This document shows, one piece after another, positions 15,655 to 25,163 of a stretch of 64,000 nt of DNA. Within the stretch, counting starts at the first letter, position 1. Each line of letters starts with the position of its first letter. The DNA is from JAWKIW01 sp046331175. Lineage in GTDB: Bacteria; Actinomycetota; Acidimicrobiia; Acidimicrobiales; Acidimicrobilacustridaceae. The stretch covers positions 86,087 to 150,086 of the forward strand of contig JAXLRI010000012.1 in NCBI GenBank assembly GCA_046331175.1, written 5' to 3'. The position numbers were made by a program, and so were the translations under genes. The notes under the pieces are model-generated. The model was not told the DNA's origin. It saw nothing but the letters and a program-made list of their open reading frames with translations, and did no database searches.

Positions 15655-16962
15655 GTGGAACCCTCCCCCGTGCGCGTCGGCATCCTCGGCTGCGGCACCG
15701 TCGGCGCCTCGCTGGTGCGCCTCGTGGCCGCCGAGGCCGACACCATCGCCGCCCGCACCGGCCTCCGGCTCCAGGTCACCCGGGTCGCCGTGCGCGACAC
15801 CTCGCGCGATCGCGGCATCGACCTGGCCCCCGGCGTGCTCACCGACGACGCCGCCGCCCTGGTCGTCGACCCCGAGGTGGACGTGGTGGTCGAGACCATC
15901 GGCGGCATCGAGCCGGCTCGCACGCTGCTGCTGGCGGCCCTGGCCGAGGGCAAGCCGGTGGTCACCGCCAACAAGGAGCTGCTCGCCACCCACGGCGCCG
16001 AGGTGGTGGCGGCCGCCGAGGCCGCCGGCGTCGACCTGCTGTTCGAGGCCGCCGTGGCCGGCGGCATCCCGCTCGTGCGGGCCGTGCGCGAGAGCCTCCT
16101 CGGCGAGCCGGTGCGGCGCATCCTCGGCATCGTCAACGGGACGACGAACTACATCCTCACCAAGATGACCGAGGAGGGCGCCGACTACGCCGAGGCCCTG
16201 GCCGAGGCCCAGGCGCTCGGCTACGCCGAGGCCGACCCCACCGCCGACGTCGAGGGGTACGACGCCGGGGCCAAGATCGCCATCCTGGCCTCCATCGCCT
16301 TCGGCGCCGACGTGGTGGCTGGCGACGTCCACCACGAGGGCATCTCGGGCATCACCGCCGGCGACATCGCCTACGCCGAGCGCACCGGCCACGTGGTCAA
16401 GCTGCTCGCCGTGGCCGAGCGCGACCCCGCGGGTGGTGCCGCCGCCCCCATCGCCGTGCGCGTCCACCCTGTGCTCGTGCCCGCCACCCACCCGCTGGCG
16501 TCGGTGCGCGACAGCTTCAACGCGGTGTTCGTGCAGGGCGACGCGGTGGGCGATCTCATGTTCTACGGCCGCGGCGCCGGCGGCGACCCCACCGCCAGCG
16601 CCGTCCTCGGCGACCTCGTCGACGCCTCGGTGAACCTCTCCCGCCGGTCGCACGCCTCGCTCGGCGTGCTCGGCCCGGCGGTCATCGCGCCGGTCGACGA
16701 GGGGGTGTCGGCCTTCTACATCTGCCTCGACGTGGCCGACCGCCCGGGCGTCCTCGCCACCGTCGCCGGTGTCTTCGGCGAGCACGGCGTGTCGATCTCG
16801 TCCATGGAGCAAGAGGGCCTCGGCGACGACGCCCAGCTCATGTTCATCACCCACCTCGCCGTCGAGCGGGACGTGCGGGCCACCCTCGACGGCCTCCGGG
16901 CCCTGGCCGAGGTGCGCCGGGTCGGCAGCGTGCTGCGCGTCCTGTCGGACGGTGCCTCGTGA
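15655..16962 (+). CDS. hom: Homoserine dehydrogenase
   Basis: The 435-residue enzyme reduces aspartate semialdehyde to homoserine with NAD(P)H, the branch point to Thr and Met. The N-terminal Rossmann domain shows VRVGILGCGTVG (about 5-16) and VVTANKELL; the catalytic domain shows GIVNGTTNYIL, ALGYAEADPTADVEGYDAGAK and the active-site Lys near GYDAGAKIAIL. Residues from about 355 form an ACT domain (DVADRPGVLATVAGVF), the usual site of threonine feedback inhibition. The GTG at 15655 is the only start that fits, with TAGCCT 8 bases upstream. Its stop overlaps the start of thrC by four bases. Confidence 0.97.
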   Translation: MEPSPVRVGILGCGTVGASLVRLVAAEADTIAARTGLRLQVTRVAVRDTSRDRGIDLAPGVLTDDAAALVVDPEVDVVVETIGGIEPARTLLLAALAEGKPVVTANKELLATHGAEVVAAAEAAGVDLLFEAAVAGGIPLVRAVRESLLGEPVRRILGIVNGTTNYILTKMTEEGADYAEALAEAQALGYAEADPTADVEGYDAGAKIAILASIAFGADVVAGDVHHEGISGITAGDIAYAERTGHVVKLLAVAERDPAGGAAAPIAVRVHPVLVPATHPLASVRDSFNAVFVQGDAVGDLMFYGRGAGGDPTASAVLGDLVDASVNLSRRSHASLGVLGPAVIAPVDEGVSAFYICLDVADRPGVLATVAGVFGEHGVSISSMEQEGLGDDAQLMFITHLAVERDVRATLDGLRALAEVRRVGSVLRVLSDGAS

Positions 16963-18380
16963 GGTACGTCAGCACGCGCGGCGCGGCGCCGGTGCTCGGC
17001 TTCGGTGACGTCCTGCTCGCCGGCCTCGCCCGCGACGGCGGCCTGTACGTGCCCGAGGACTGGCCTCCCCTCGACCCGGGTGCCCTGGCCCGCTTCGCCG
17101 ACCTGCCCTACGCCGATGTGGCCACCGAGGTGATGTGGCCGTTCCTCGCCGGCGACGAGGGCAGCAGCGGTGCCGCCCCCATCACCCGCGACCGCTTCGC
17201 CGAGCTGGTGGCCGATGCCTACGCCACCTTCGACGACCCCGACGTCGTCCCGCTGCGCGACCTCGGCGGCGGCCTGTGGTTGGCCGAGCTCTTCCACGGC
17301 CCGACCCTCGCCTTCAAAGACGTCGCCCTCCAGCTCGTCGGGCGGCTGTTCGACGACGAGCTCCACCGGCGGGGTGAGCGGGTCACCATCGTCGGCGCGA
17401 CCTCGGGCGACACCGGCTCGGCGGCCATCGAGGCGTGCCGCGACCGCGACGCCATCGAGATCTTCATCCTCCACCCCGAGGGCCGCACCAGCGAGGTGCA
17501 GCGGCGCCAGATGACCACGGTCGACGCGCCCAACGTGCACAACATCGCGGTGGCCGGCACCTTCGACGACTGCCAGGACCTCGTGAAGGCGCTGTTCGCC
17601 GACCACGACTTCCGCGACCGGGTCCGCCTCTCGGCGGTCAACTCCATCAACTGGGCCCGGGTGATGGCCCAGCTCGTCTACTACGTCACCTCGGCCGCCC
17701 GCCTCGGCCGCGGCGAGGCCCCCATCGCCGTGTCGGTGCCCACCGGGAACTTCGGCAACGTGTTCGCCGGCTACGGCGCCCAGCGCATGGGCACCCCGCT
17801 CAGTCAGATCGTCATCGGCTCGAACCGCAACGACATCCTCACCCGCTTCCTCGAGACCGGCGCCATGACCGTGGCCGAGGTGCACCCCACCCTCAGCCCG
17901 AGCATGGACATCCAGATCTCGTCGAACTTCGAGCGTCTCCTGTTCGAGCTGTACGGGCGCGACGGCGCCGCCGTGGCCGAGCTGCTCACCGAGTTCCGCG
18001 ACACCGGCTCGATGATCCCCGGCGCCGATCGCCTCGACCTGCTGCGCGAGCACTGGTCGGGTGAGCGGGTCGACGACACCGCGACCACCGAGATCATCGC
18101 CCGCACGTACGAGACCACCGGCGTGCTGGTCGACCCCCACACCGCCGTCGGCCTCGGGGCGGCCGTGGCCTGTCGGCGCGACGTCGCCGTCCCGATGGTC
18201 ACCATGGCCACCGCCCACCCGGCCAAGTTCCCCGACGCCGTCGAGGCCGCCACCGGCGTCCGCCCGGCCCTGCCGCCCCGCCTGGCCGACCTGTTCGAGC
18301 GACCCGAGCGCTTCGACCGCCTGCCCGCCGACCTCGACGTGCTCCGCACCCACATCGACGGCGTCCTCGCCGGCCGCTGA
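16959..18380 (+). CDS. thrC: Threonine synthase
   Basis: The 473-residue PLP enzyme converts O-phosphohomoserine to threonine. It begins MRYVSTRGAAPVLGFGDVLLAGLARDGGL in the style of the long (E. coli/yeast-type) class, and the PLP lysine is in GPTLAFKDVALQ (about 115-120). The phosphate-binding GATSGDTGSAA and the later VPTGNFGNVFAGY are diagnostic. The GTG start overlaps the hom stop (GTGA), so the two are translationally coupled. Its substrate requires a homoserine kinase, for which the next gene is the candidate. Confidence 0.96.
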   Translation: MRYVSTRGAAPVLGFGDVLLAGLARDGGLYVPEDWPPLDPGALARFADLPYADVATEVMWPFLAGDEGSSGAAPITRDRFAELVADAYATFDDPDVVPLRDLGGGLWLAELFHGPTLAFKDVALQLVGRLFDDELHRRGERVTIVGATSGDTGSAAIEACRDRDAIEIFILHPEGRTSEVQRRQMTTVDAPNVHNIAVAGTFDDCQDLVKALFADHDFRDRVRLSAVNSINWARVMAQLVYYVTSAARLGRGEAPIAVSVPTGNFGNVFAGYGAQRMGTPLSQIVIGSNRNDILTRFLETGAMTVAEVHPTLSPSMDIQISSNFERLLFELYGRDGAAVAELLTEFRDTGSMIPGADRLDLLREHWSGERVDDTATTEIIARTYETTGVLVDPHTAVGLGAAVACRRDVAVPMVTMATAHPAKFPDAVEAATGVRPALPPRLADLFERPERFDRLPADLDVLRTHIDGVLAGR

Positions 18381-18500
18381 CGCCTGCCGGGCCCACCGTC
18401 GCGCCGGGGTCCGCGGCCCTCGGCCCTGGTCGACGGGCCCGTCACACGACGTTCACGACCCCCGGGCGACACCGCGGGACGGACCTGGCATGATCGACCC

Positions 18501-19646
18501 ATGAAGTACGTGGTGTGCGTCCCCGACGGTTGCGCCGACGAGCCGGTGCCCGAGCTGGGCGGTCGCACGCCGCTCGAAGCAGCCCGCACGCCCGTGCTCG
18601 ATGCGCTCGCCGCCACCGGCGAGGTGGGACGCGCCGCCGTCATCCCACCCGGCCTGCCCCCGGGCAGCGACGTCGGCAACATGGCCATCTTCGGCTACGA
18701 CCCGGCCCGCTACCACACCGGTCGCGCGCCCATCGAGGCCGCCGCCCTCGGCCTGAAGCTGGCCCCCGACCAGGTGGCCTACCGCTGCAACCTGGTCACC
18801 GTGGGCGACGACGGCACCATGGTCGACTTCGCCGGCGGGCACCCCACCTCCGAGGACGCCCGCAAGGTCGTCGAGGCGCTCCAGGACGAGCTGGGCGGCG
18901 AGGTCGAGTTCCACCCCGGCGTCGAGTACCGCCACATCCTGGTGGCGCCCGCTGACTGGGCCGACGCCGACTGCACGCCGCCCCACGACCTCACCGACAA
19001 GCCCGCCGTGTGGCCGACGGGCGCCGCCGCCCCCAAGCTGCGCGAGCTCATGGACGCCTCCCGGCCGGTCGTGTCCCGCTTCGGCCTGGGCGCCAACCAG
19101 GTGTGGCTGTGGGGCCAGGGCTTCCAGCCCCAGATGCCGAGCTTCGCCGACACCTACGGCCTCGACGCCGCCCTCTGCAGCGCCGTCGACCTCGTGCGCG
19201 GCCTCGGGGTGCTCACCGACATCGAGGTCGTCGACGTCGACGGGATGAGCGCCGGCTACGACACCGACTACGCCGCCCAGCGCGAGTGCGCCCTCGACGC
19301 CCTCGGCGACGGGGCCGACCTGTTCATCATCCACGTCGAGGCCACCGACGAGGCCGGCCACGCCGGCGACGTCGCCGCCAAGGTCGAGGCGCTCGAGCGC
19401 TGGGACTCGCTGATCCTGGCCGACCTGGTCGCCGGCCTCGACAAGCTGGGTCCCTGGCGGCTCCTGCTGCTGCCCGACCACGCCACCCCGCTCGTCCGCA
19501 AGACCCACACCGCCGACCCCGTGCCGTACCTGATCGCCGGCACCGGCATCGACGGCCCCGGCGGGACCTACACCGAGGCCGGCGTGGCCGATCGGCCGGC
19601 CGTGCCCGGCCACGAGCTGCTGGGCCGCCTGCTCGCCGCCGGCTGA
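18501..19646 (+). CDS. Archaeal-type phosphoglycerate mutase family protein, probable homoserine kinase
   Basis: The 381-residue protein belongs to the metal-dependent alkaline-phosphatase-like aPGM family: VCVPDGCADEP at the start holds a metal Asp, GSDVGNMAIFGYDP the phospho-acceptor Ser, and HVEATDEAGHAGD and LLLPDHATP further metal ligands. A subgroup has been proposed to act as homoserine kinase because it sits with hom and thrC where thrB is missing. Here it lies 120 bases after thrC, and no GHMP-type thrB is in the window. A CATGAT box ends 6 bases before the ATG. A genuine cofactor-independent phosphoglycerate mutase is the alternative; context favours the threonine-pathway role. Confidence 0.8.
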   Translation: MKYVVCVPDGCADEPVPELGGRTPLEAARTPVLDALAATGEVGRAAVIPPGLPPGSDVGNMAIFGYDPARYHTGRAPIEAAALGLKLAPDQVAYRCNLVTVGDDGTMVDFAGGHPTSEDARKVVEALQDELGGEVEFHPGVEYRHILVAPADWADADCTPPHDLTDKPAVWPTGAAAPKLRELMDASRPVVSRFGLGANQVWLWGQGFQPQMPSFADTYGLDAALCSAVDLVRGLGVLTDIEVVDVDGMSAGYDTDYAAQRECALDALGDGADLFIIHVEATDEAGHAGDVAAKVEALERWDSLILADLVAGLDKLGPWRLLLLPDHATPLVRKTHTADPVPYLIAGTGIDGPGGTYTEAGVADRPAVPGHELLGRLLAAG

Positions 19647-19941
19647 CCACCGCACCGGTCGGTTGCCCGGGTCCACGGCGGCCGGTACGCTGCGCCGTCG
19701 TCGCCGGGGCCTCGTGCCTCCGGCGACCACCCGCCGCCTCCGGTCGGCGACGACAACCCCGCCGAGCCCTCGGCACCCCGGCTGACGCACGGACCTGGCG
19801 CCCCACGGTGCCGCCGATGCCACCGCCTCCCCCTCTTCCTTCGATCTCGCGATCACCCCACCTCCGCCCCGACCCCGCGTCGCCCCGCCCGCCGGGCGCC
19901 TCGACCGGGATCACAGCCCGCAAGACAAGTGAGGATCCCCC

Positions 19942-21663
19942 ATGAGCGTGGACGCCCAGCTGGAGCGGTCGGCCCTCGAGCGCAAGGACCGCGACGAGCT
20001 GCACACCATCGCCGTGGCGATGGGGGGCAAGCCCGGCTCCCGGGCCCGCAAGGCCGACATCATCGACCTGATCATGGGCCTGGCCGGCCTGGCCCCCGCG
20101 CCCGAGGGTGACGCCACCGCCGCCGACGAGGCCGCGGCCGAGCCCGCCGCCCCCAAGCCCCGCAAGAAGGCCGCCCGGGCCAAGGCCGCCGCCCCCGCCG
20201 ACGACGGTGAGGCCGACGCCACCGCCGCGTCCGACGACCAGGCGGCCGGCGACGACGAGGCCGCGCCCGCCGCCGAGGTGGCCGGCGACACCGGTGAGGA
20301 CGAGGAGGGGTCCGGCGGCGACGAGCGGTCCCGCGACCGGGGCAACGAGCGTGACGACCGCGACGACCGCAACGGGCGTGACGATCGCAACGGCGACGGC
20401 CGGCGCGACGACCGCGACCAGGACCGGAGCCCGGGTGGCCAGGGCGACGGCGAGCCCGGCAACCGCCGGCGGCGCCGCCGGGGCCGTGACCGCGACCGCG
20501 AGCGGGAGCCCGAGGTGCAGGCCGAGCCGGTCGAGGTCGCCGGCATGCTCGACCTGCGCGACGACGGCTACGGCTTCCTCCGGGTCAAGGGCTACCTGCC
20601 GTCCAAGGAGGACGTGTACGTCTCGGTCAAGCAGGTCCGTCAGTTCGGCCTGCGCAAGGGCGACCACCTCACCGGGGCCGCCCGCCCCGCCAGCCGCAAC
20701 GAGAAGAACCCGGCCCTCCTGCGCATCGACCAGGTCAACGGCAGGGACCCCGAGCAGGCGCGGGCCCGCGCTCGCTTCGAGGACCTCACCCCGCTGTTCC
20801 CCGACGAGCCGCTGCGCCTCGAGGCCGCCGGCGACCCGTACAACATGACGGCCCGGATCATCGACCTCATCTCGCCCATCGGCAAGGGCCAGCGCGGCCT
20901 GATCGTCTCGCCGCCCAAGGCCGGCAAGACCACGATCATGAAGCAGATCGCCTCGTCGATCGAGGCCAACAACCCCGACGTCCACCTCATGGTGCTGCTG
21001 GTCGACGAGCGCCCGGAAGAGGTCACCGACATGCGGCGCTCGGTCCAGGGCGAGGTCGTGGCCTCCACCTTCGACCGGCCCGCGGAGGAGCACACCGCGG
21101 TGGCCGAGCTGGCCATCGAGCGGGCGAAGCGCCTGGTCGAGGACGGCGGCGACGTCGTGATCATCCTCGACGGCATCACCCGCCTGGCCCGCGCCTACAA
21201 CCTGGCCGCGCCGGCCACCGGCCGCATCATGTCCGGCGGCATCGACACCGGTGCCCTCTACCCGCCCAAGAGGTTCTTCGGCGCCGCCCGCAACCTGGAG
21301 GAGGGCGGCTCGCTGACCATCCTCGCCACCGCCCTCGTCGACACCGGCTCGAAGATGGACGAGGTGATCTTCGAGGAGTTCAAGGGCACCGGGAACATGG
21401 AGCTGCGCCTCGATCGGCGCATGGCCGAGCGCCGGATCTACCCGGCCATCGACGTCGACGGCTCGTCCACCCGCCACGAGGAGCTGCTGTACGACAAGAA
21501 GCAGCTCCAGAACGTCTGGAAGCTGCGCCGGGTGCTGTCGGCCATGGCGGCCGACGGCGCGGGCGGCGCCGGCCTCGAGATGCTGATCGACCGCCTCGCC
21601 ACCTTCCGCAGCAACGACGAGTTCCTCGCCGAGGTGGCCAAGACCCCCGCCGCCGGCAGCTGA
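19942..21663 (+). CDS. rho: Transcription termination factor Rho
   Basis: The 573-residue RNA-dependent ATPase ends transcription at Rho-dependent sites. It has an N-terminal Rho_N helical domain (about 1-50), a ~130-residue Ala/acidic then Arg-Asp-rich disordered insert (DRDDRNGRDDRNGDGRRDD region) absent from E. coli Rho, an OB-fold RNA-binding domain (GMLDLRDDGYGFLRVKGYLPS) and the hexameric ATPase with Walker A in SPPKAGKTTIMKQ, Walker B in VVIILDGITR and the Q/R-loop region near SGGIDTGAL. Long inserts are typical of high-GC actinobacteria and add RNA contacts. It starts at ATG 19942, 295 bases after the previous gene, and precedes rpmE as in many actinobacteria. Confidence 0.97.
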   Translation: MSVDAQLERSALERKDRDELHTIAVAMGGKPGSRARKADIIDLIMGLAGLAPAPEGDATAADEAAAEPAAPKPRKKAARAKAAAPADDGEADATAASDDQAAGDDEAAPAAEVAGDTGEDEEGSGGDERSRDRGNERDDRDDRNGRDDRNGDGRRDDRDQDRSPGGQGDGEPGNRRRRRRGRDRDREREPEVQAEPVEVAGMLDLRDDGYGFLRVKGYLPSKEDVYVSVKQVRQFGLRKGDHLTGAARPASRNEKNPALLRIDQVNGRDPEQARARARFEDLTPLFPDEPLRLEAAGDPYNMTARIIDLISPIGKGQRGLIVSPPKAGKTTIMKQIASSIEANNPDVHLMVLLVDERPEEVTDMRRSVQGEVVASTFDRPAEEHTAVAELAIERAKRLVEDGGDVVIILDGITRLARAYNLAAPATGRIMSGGIDTGALYPPKRFFGAARNLEEGGSLTILATALVDTGSKMDEVIFEEFKGTGNMELRLDRRMAERRIYPAIDVDGSSTRHEELLYDKKQLQNVWKLRRVLSAMAADGAGGAGLEMLIDRLATFRSNDEFLAEVAKTPAAGS

Positions 21664-21789
21664 CCGCCCGGTCGGCCGCGGCTCGGCCGGCCACGGGCGC
21701 TCGTTCGCCCGATCCGACCGGCCCCACGTTGCCGAGGTGGGGTCCGGCCGGGCACACTGGTCCCTCCCCGATTTCCGGAGCACGTGACG

Positions 21790-22008
21790 ATGAAGGCTGG
21801 AACCCACCCGAACTACGTCGTGTCGACGGTGACCTGCTCGTGCGGGAACACCTTCACGACCCGCTCGACCGAGCCCGAGCTCCACGTCGAGCTCTGCAGC
21901 GAGTGCCATCCCTTCTACACCGGCAAGCAGAAGCTGGTCGACACCGGCGGGCGCATCGAGAAGTTCCAGAAGCGCTACGGCACCCGCCAGCGCGCCGCCA
22001 AGGACTGA
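21790..22008 (+). CDS. rpmE: 50S ribosomal protein L31
   Basis: The 72-residue protein starts MKAGTHPNY and carries the zinc-ribbon cysteines of the C+ type (TCSCGNTF and LCSECHPFYTG), followed by KQKLVDTGGRIEKFQKRYG. It binds the central protuberance of the large subunit. The ATG at 21790 matches the family start; a GTG six bases upstream is less likely, and CCGGAG stands 14 bases before the ATG. As a zinc-binding form it would be expected to have a zinc-free paralogue elsewhere if the genome uses Zur control, but none is in the window. Confidence 0.96.
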   Translation: MKAGTHPNYVVSTVTCSCGNTFTTRSTEPELHVELCSECHPFYTGKQKLVDTGGRIEKFQKRYGTRQRAAKD

Positions 22009-22052
22009 GCGCCGGCCCACGGCCCGCGCGGCGGTCCGGACCACCGAACCTC

Positions 22053-23081
22053 GTGCCCACCCCGCCCGCCGCCCCCGGCGACGGCGACCGCCGGGCCGCC
22101 CTCCTGGCGGCCAAGCTCGGCGCGCTCGTCCGCGACCGGTGGGGTGACGATCTCGACCGCGAGCCGTCCACGTTCCCGGGCGGTGCCGCCCTGCGGTCCG
22201 GGGCGATCGGCGGCGGCGAGGTCACGGGCTGGGTGCTGCTCGACGAGGACCCCGCCCACCGCCTCGGTCGGGCCGTGGCCTGGGCCGACCAGCAGGGCGT
22301 CGACGACCTCCACGTGCTCGCCGAGGCCGACGCCGACGTGCTGGCCCGTCGGGCGGCGGCCTTCGCCCTGCCACCGACCGTGTGGGCGGTCGACGGACGG
22401 AACCTGACCACCGCCGTCGCGGCGCCGGTCCACCAGGTGGCACCCGGTCCCGGCGACGTCGACTCGCTCGTCGCCCTGCTCGAGGCCGCCGACGTCGACG
22501 TGATCGTCGAGCACGGCGAGCTCGTGGGCGAGATCCTCGGACTCGAGATCGCCCGGGTGGTCGTCGACCCCGAGCGCGGCCCCCGCCTCGAGGTGGGGGT
22601 CGGCCGCCACGACCGTGAGGCGTTCGCCATCATCCACGGCGACCTCCCCGCGCCCGAGGCGCTGGCCTCGGTGGTCGACTCGGTGCGCCGGCACCGACGA
22701 GCCGACGCACCCGCCCACCCGCTGAACCGCCTGGCCGCCGAGCGCTGGTTGCGACGCCGGGTGCTCGACGAGCCCGGCCTGGCCGGTGCCCTGGCGCTGG
22801 CGCCGGCCGAGCCCACCGTGCGGCGCGACTCGGTCAAGGACGTCGCCCCGGCGGTCGCGGTGGGCCACGACGCCGACGGGCCGGTGGTGGTCGCCTGCTC
22901 CACCGGCATCGACCTCGACCTCGTGCCGGCGGCCGCCGACGCCCGCGAGGCCCACGCGCCCGGCGCCCGCCTCGTGCTCCTCGTGCCGGAGCGCGACGCC
23001 CACCCGGTCACCGGCCGCCTCGCCGTCGCCCTGCGCGACCCGGCCGAGGTGCGCACGGTCCCCGCCGACTGGCGGGGCTGA
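22053..23081 (+). CDS. Conserved hypothetical protein between rpmE and prfA
   Basis: The 342-residue protein starts at a GTG 44 bases after rpmE. It has no signal peptide or membrane helix. It contains alternating beta and helical stretches (TGWVLLDEDPAHRLGRAVAWA, DDLHVLAEADADVLARRAA, LEAADVDVIVEHGELVG, GPRLEVGVGRHDREAFAIIH, GPVVVACSTGIDLDLVPAA), a cytoplasmic alpha/beta protein. I do not recognise a catalytic motif. Its position between rpmE and prfA suggests a lineage-conserved housekeeping role, but function is unknown. The composition on this strand and the absence of stops make it a real gene. Confidence 0.7.
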   Translation: MPTPPAAPGDGDRRAALLAAKLGALVRDRWGDDLDREPSTFPGGAALRSGAIGGGEVTGWVLLDEDPAHRLGRAVAWADQQGVDDLHVLAEADADVLARRAAAFALPPTVWAVDGRNLTTAVAAPVHQVAPGPGDVDSLVALLEAADVDVIVEHGELVGEILGLEIARVVVDPERGPRLEVGVGRHDREAFAIIHGDLPAPEALASVVDSVRRHRRADAPAHPLNRLAAERWLRRRVLDEPGLAGALALAPAEPTVRRDSVKDVAPAVAVGHDADGPVVVACSTGIDLDLVPAAADAREAHAPGARLVLLVPERDAHPVTGRLAVALRDPAEVRTVPADWRG

Positions 23082-23132
23082 CGGCCGCGGCGCCGATCGG
23101 CCACCCGCACCCGGCCCACTACCCTCCACCCC

Positions 23133-24206
23133 ATGCTGGACCGCCTGGCCGACCTCGAGCGCGAGCACGCCGAGGTCGAGGCGCGCCTGGCCGACCCGGC
23201 GGTGATCGCCGACCAGCGCCGCTACGCCGAGGTCGCCCGCCGGTACCGCGAGCTGGGGCCGCTGGTGGCCTGCATGCAGTCGCTGCGAGCCGCCTCCGAC
23301 GACCTCGACGCCGCCCGCGAGCTCTACGCCGATGCCGGCGGCGACGACCGGGAGCTGCTGCGCGGCGAGATCGACGAGGCGGAGGCCGACATCGCCCGCC
23401 TCGAGGACGAGCTGCGGCTCCTGCTGCTGCCCCGCGACCCGAACGAGGGCAAGAACGTCATCGTCGAGATCCGAGGGGCCGAGGGCGGCGAGGAGGCGAA
23501 CCTGTTCGCCCGCGACCTGTTCGAGATGTACCGCGCCTACGCGTCGCGCATGGGGTGGCGCTTCGAGGTGCTGTCGGCCAGCCCGTCGGACCTCGGCGGC
23601 TACACCGAGGTCACCTTCGTCGTGGCCGGCGACGCCGCGTGGACGCGGCTCAAGCACGAGGGCGGACCGCACCGGGTCCAGCGCGTGCCGGTGACCGAGT
23701 CCCAGGGCCGCATCCACACGTCGTCGGCCACGGTGACGGTGCTGCCCGAGGCCGACGAGGTCGAGGTCGACCTCGACCCCAACGACCTGCAGATCGACGT
23801 GTTCCGCTCGTCGGGGCCGGGGGGCCAGTCGGTGAACACCACCGACTCGGCCGTGCGCATCACCCACAAGCCCACCGGCACCGTGGTGTCGATGCAGGAC
23901 CAGAAGAGCCAGCTGCAGAACAAGGAGAAGGCCCTGCAGGTGCTGCGCTCCCGCCTGCTCAAGGCCGAGCAGGACCGCCAGGAGGCCGAGCTGTCGAGCG
24001 CCCGCAAGGGCCAGGTGGGTGGGGGCGGGCGGTCCGAGAAGGTGCGCACCTACAACTTCAAGGAGAACCGGGTCACCGACCACCGGATCGGGCTCACCCT
24101 CTACAAGCTCGACAAGGTGCTCGCCGGCGAGCTCGACGACGTGGTCGACGCCCTGGTGGCCGACGAGCGGACCCGCCAGCTGGCCGAGGCCGAACCGGCG
24201 ACGTGA
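23133..24206 (+). CDS. prfA: Peptide chain release factor 1
   Basis: The 357-residue factor reads UAA and UAG and triggers peptide release. The GGQ loop is in SSGPGGQSVNTTDSAVR (about 228-245), whose Gln is the target of PrmC encoded next. The stop-codon recognition motif is PVT in HRVQRVPVTESQGR, the RF1-type P-x-T, as opposed to the SPF of RF2. The N-terminal helical domain (1 to ~100) and the terminal NFKENRVTDHRIGLTL are normal. TACCCT ends 7 bases before the ATG. prmC follows with a 4-base overlap. Confidence 0.97.
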   Translation: MLDRLADLEREHAEVEARLADPAVIADQRRYAEVARRYRELGPLVACMQSLRAASDDLDAARELYADAGGDDRELLRGEIDEAEADIARLEDELRLLLLPRDPNEGKNVIVEIRGAEGGEEANLFARDLFEMYRAYASRMGWRFEVLSASPSDLGGYTEVTFVVAGDAAWTRLKHEGGPHRVQRVPVTESQGRIHTSSATVTVLPEADEVEVDLDPNDLQIDVFRSSGPGGQSVNTTDSAVRITHKPTGTVVSMQDQKSQLQNKEKALQVLRSRLLKAEQDRQEAELSSARKGQVGGGGRSEKVRTYNFKENRVTDHRIGLTLYKLDKVLAGELDDVVDALVADERTRQLAEAEPAT

Positions 24207-25141
24207 GCCCGCCGCCCGGCCGCGGGGCCGGAGACCACGACCAGGGCGAACCGGGCGACGTCGCCGACACCGTGCCGTGGCGGGCCTTCCTCGCCGAGGC
24301 CACCGAGCGGCTGGCGGCCGCCGGCGTGGCCAGCCCGGCGGCCGAGGCCCGCTGGCTGGTCGAGGAGGCCTCGGGCCACGAGGGGTCCGACCTCGCCGCC
24401 GGCCTCGACGAGCCGGCGACCCAGCGGGGGGTGGCCCGCTTCGACCGCATGCTGGCCCGGCGCGAGGCCGGCGAGCCGCTCCAGCACGTCCTCGGCCACT
24501 GGGCCTTCCGCCACCTCGACCTGCTCGTCGACGGCCGGGTGCTCATCCCCCGGCCCGAGACCGAGGTGGTGGTCGAGGTGGCGTTGGCCGAGCTCGACGC
24601 CCTCGGTCCGCCCGACGGCCGGCCCCGGCGGGCCGTCGACCTGGGCACCGGCTCGGGGGCCATCGGGCTGTCGCTGGCCGCCGAGCGGACGGGCCTGGAG
24701 GTGTGGATCACCGACGTGTCCACCGCGGCGCTCGACGTCGCCCGGGCGAACCTCGCCGGCATCGGCCGCGCCGGGGCCCGCGTGCGGGTGGCCGAGGGGT
24801 CCTGGTACGACGCGCTGCCCCCCGAGCTGGCGGGCGAGGTCGACCTGATCGTCAGCAACCCGCCCTACGTGGCCCCTCACGACGAGCTCCCGGCCGAGGT
24901 GCGCGACCACGAGCCGGCCCTGGCGCTGGTCCCGGGGCCCACCGGGCTCGAGGCGCTGCACGTCGTCGTCGACGGCGCGGGGGCGTGGCTGGCGCCCGGG
25001 GGCGTGGTGGTGGTCGAGCTGGCGCCCGGGCAGGCCGTGGGCGTCGCCGAGCGGGCGGTGGCGGCCGGGTTGGTCGACGTCCGGGTGGAGCCCGACCTGG
25101 TCGGCCGCGACCGGATGGTGGTGGCGCGCCGACCCGGCTGA
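24203..25141 (+). CDS. prmC: Release factor glutamine methyltransferase
   Basis: The 312-residue SAM-dependent enzyme N5-methylates the Gln of the GGQ motif in RF1/RF2. An N-terminal helical domain with GEPLQHVLGHWAFRHLDL and IPRPETEVVVE precedes the Rossmann domain with DLGTGSGAIGLS (SAM-binding) and the catalytic VSNPPYV. The GTG start lies inside the prfA stop (GTGA), which couples synthesis of enzyme and substrate. The first ~25 residues are Pro/Gly/Asp-rich and may not be folded. Confidence 0.96.
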   Translation: MSPPPGRGAGDHDQGEPGDVADTVPWRAFLAEATERLAAAGVASPAAEARWLVEEASGHEGSDLAAGLDEPATQRGVARFDRMLARREAGEPLQHVLGHWAFRHLDLLVDGRVLIPRPETEVVVEVALAELDALGPPDGRPRRAVDLGTGSGAIGLSLAAERTGLEVWITDVSTAALDVARANLAGIGRAGARVRVAEGSWYDALPPELAGEVDLIVSNPPYVAPHDELPAEVRDHEPALALVPGPTGLEALHVVVDGAGAWLAPGGVVVVELAPGQAVGVAERAVAAGLVDVRVEPDLVGRDRMVVARRPG

Positions 25142-25163
25142 TCGGGGCGGCCGCGGCGAGGGG

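Noticed and set aside
23133..24206. Release factor 2 (prfB)
   Set aside because: The recognition motif is P-V-T as in RF1, not SPF, and there is no programmed frameshift near the start.
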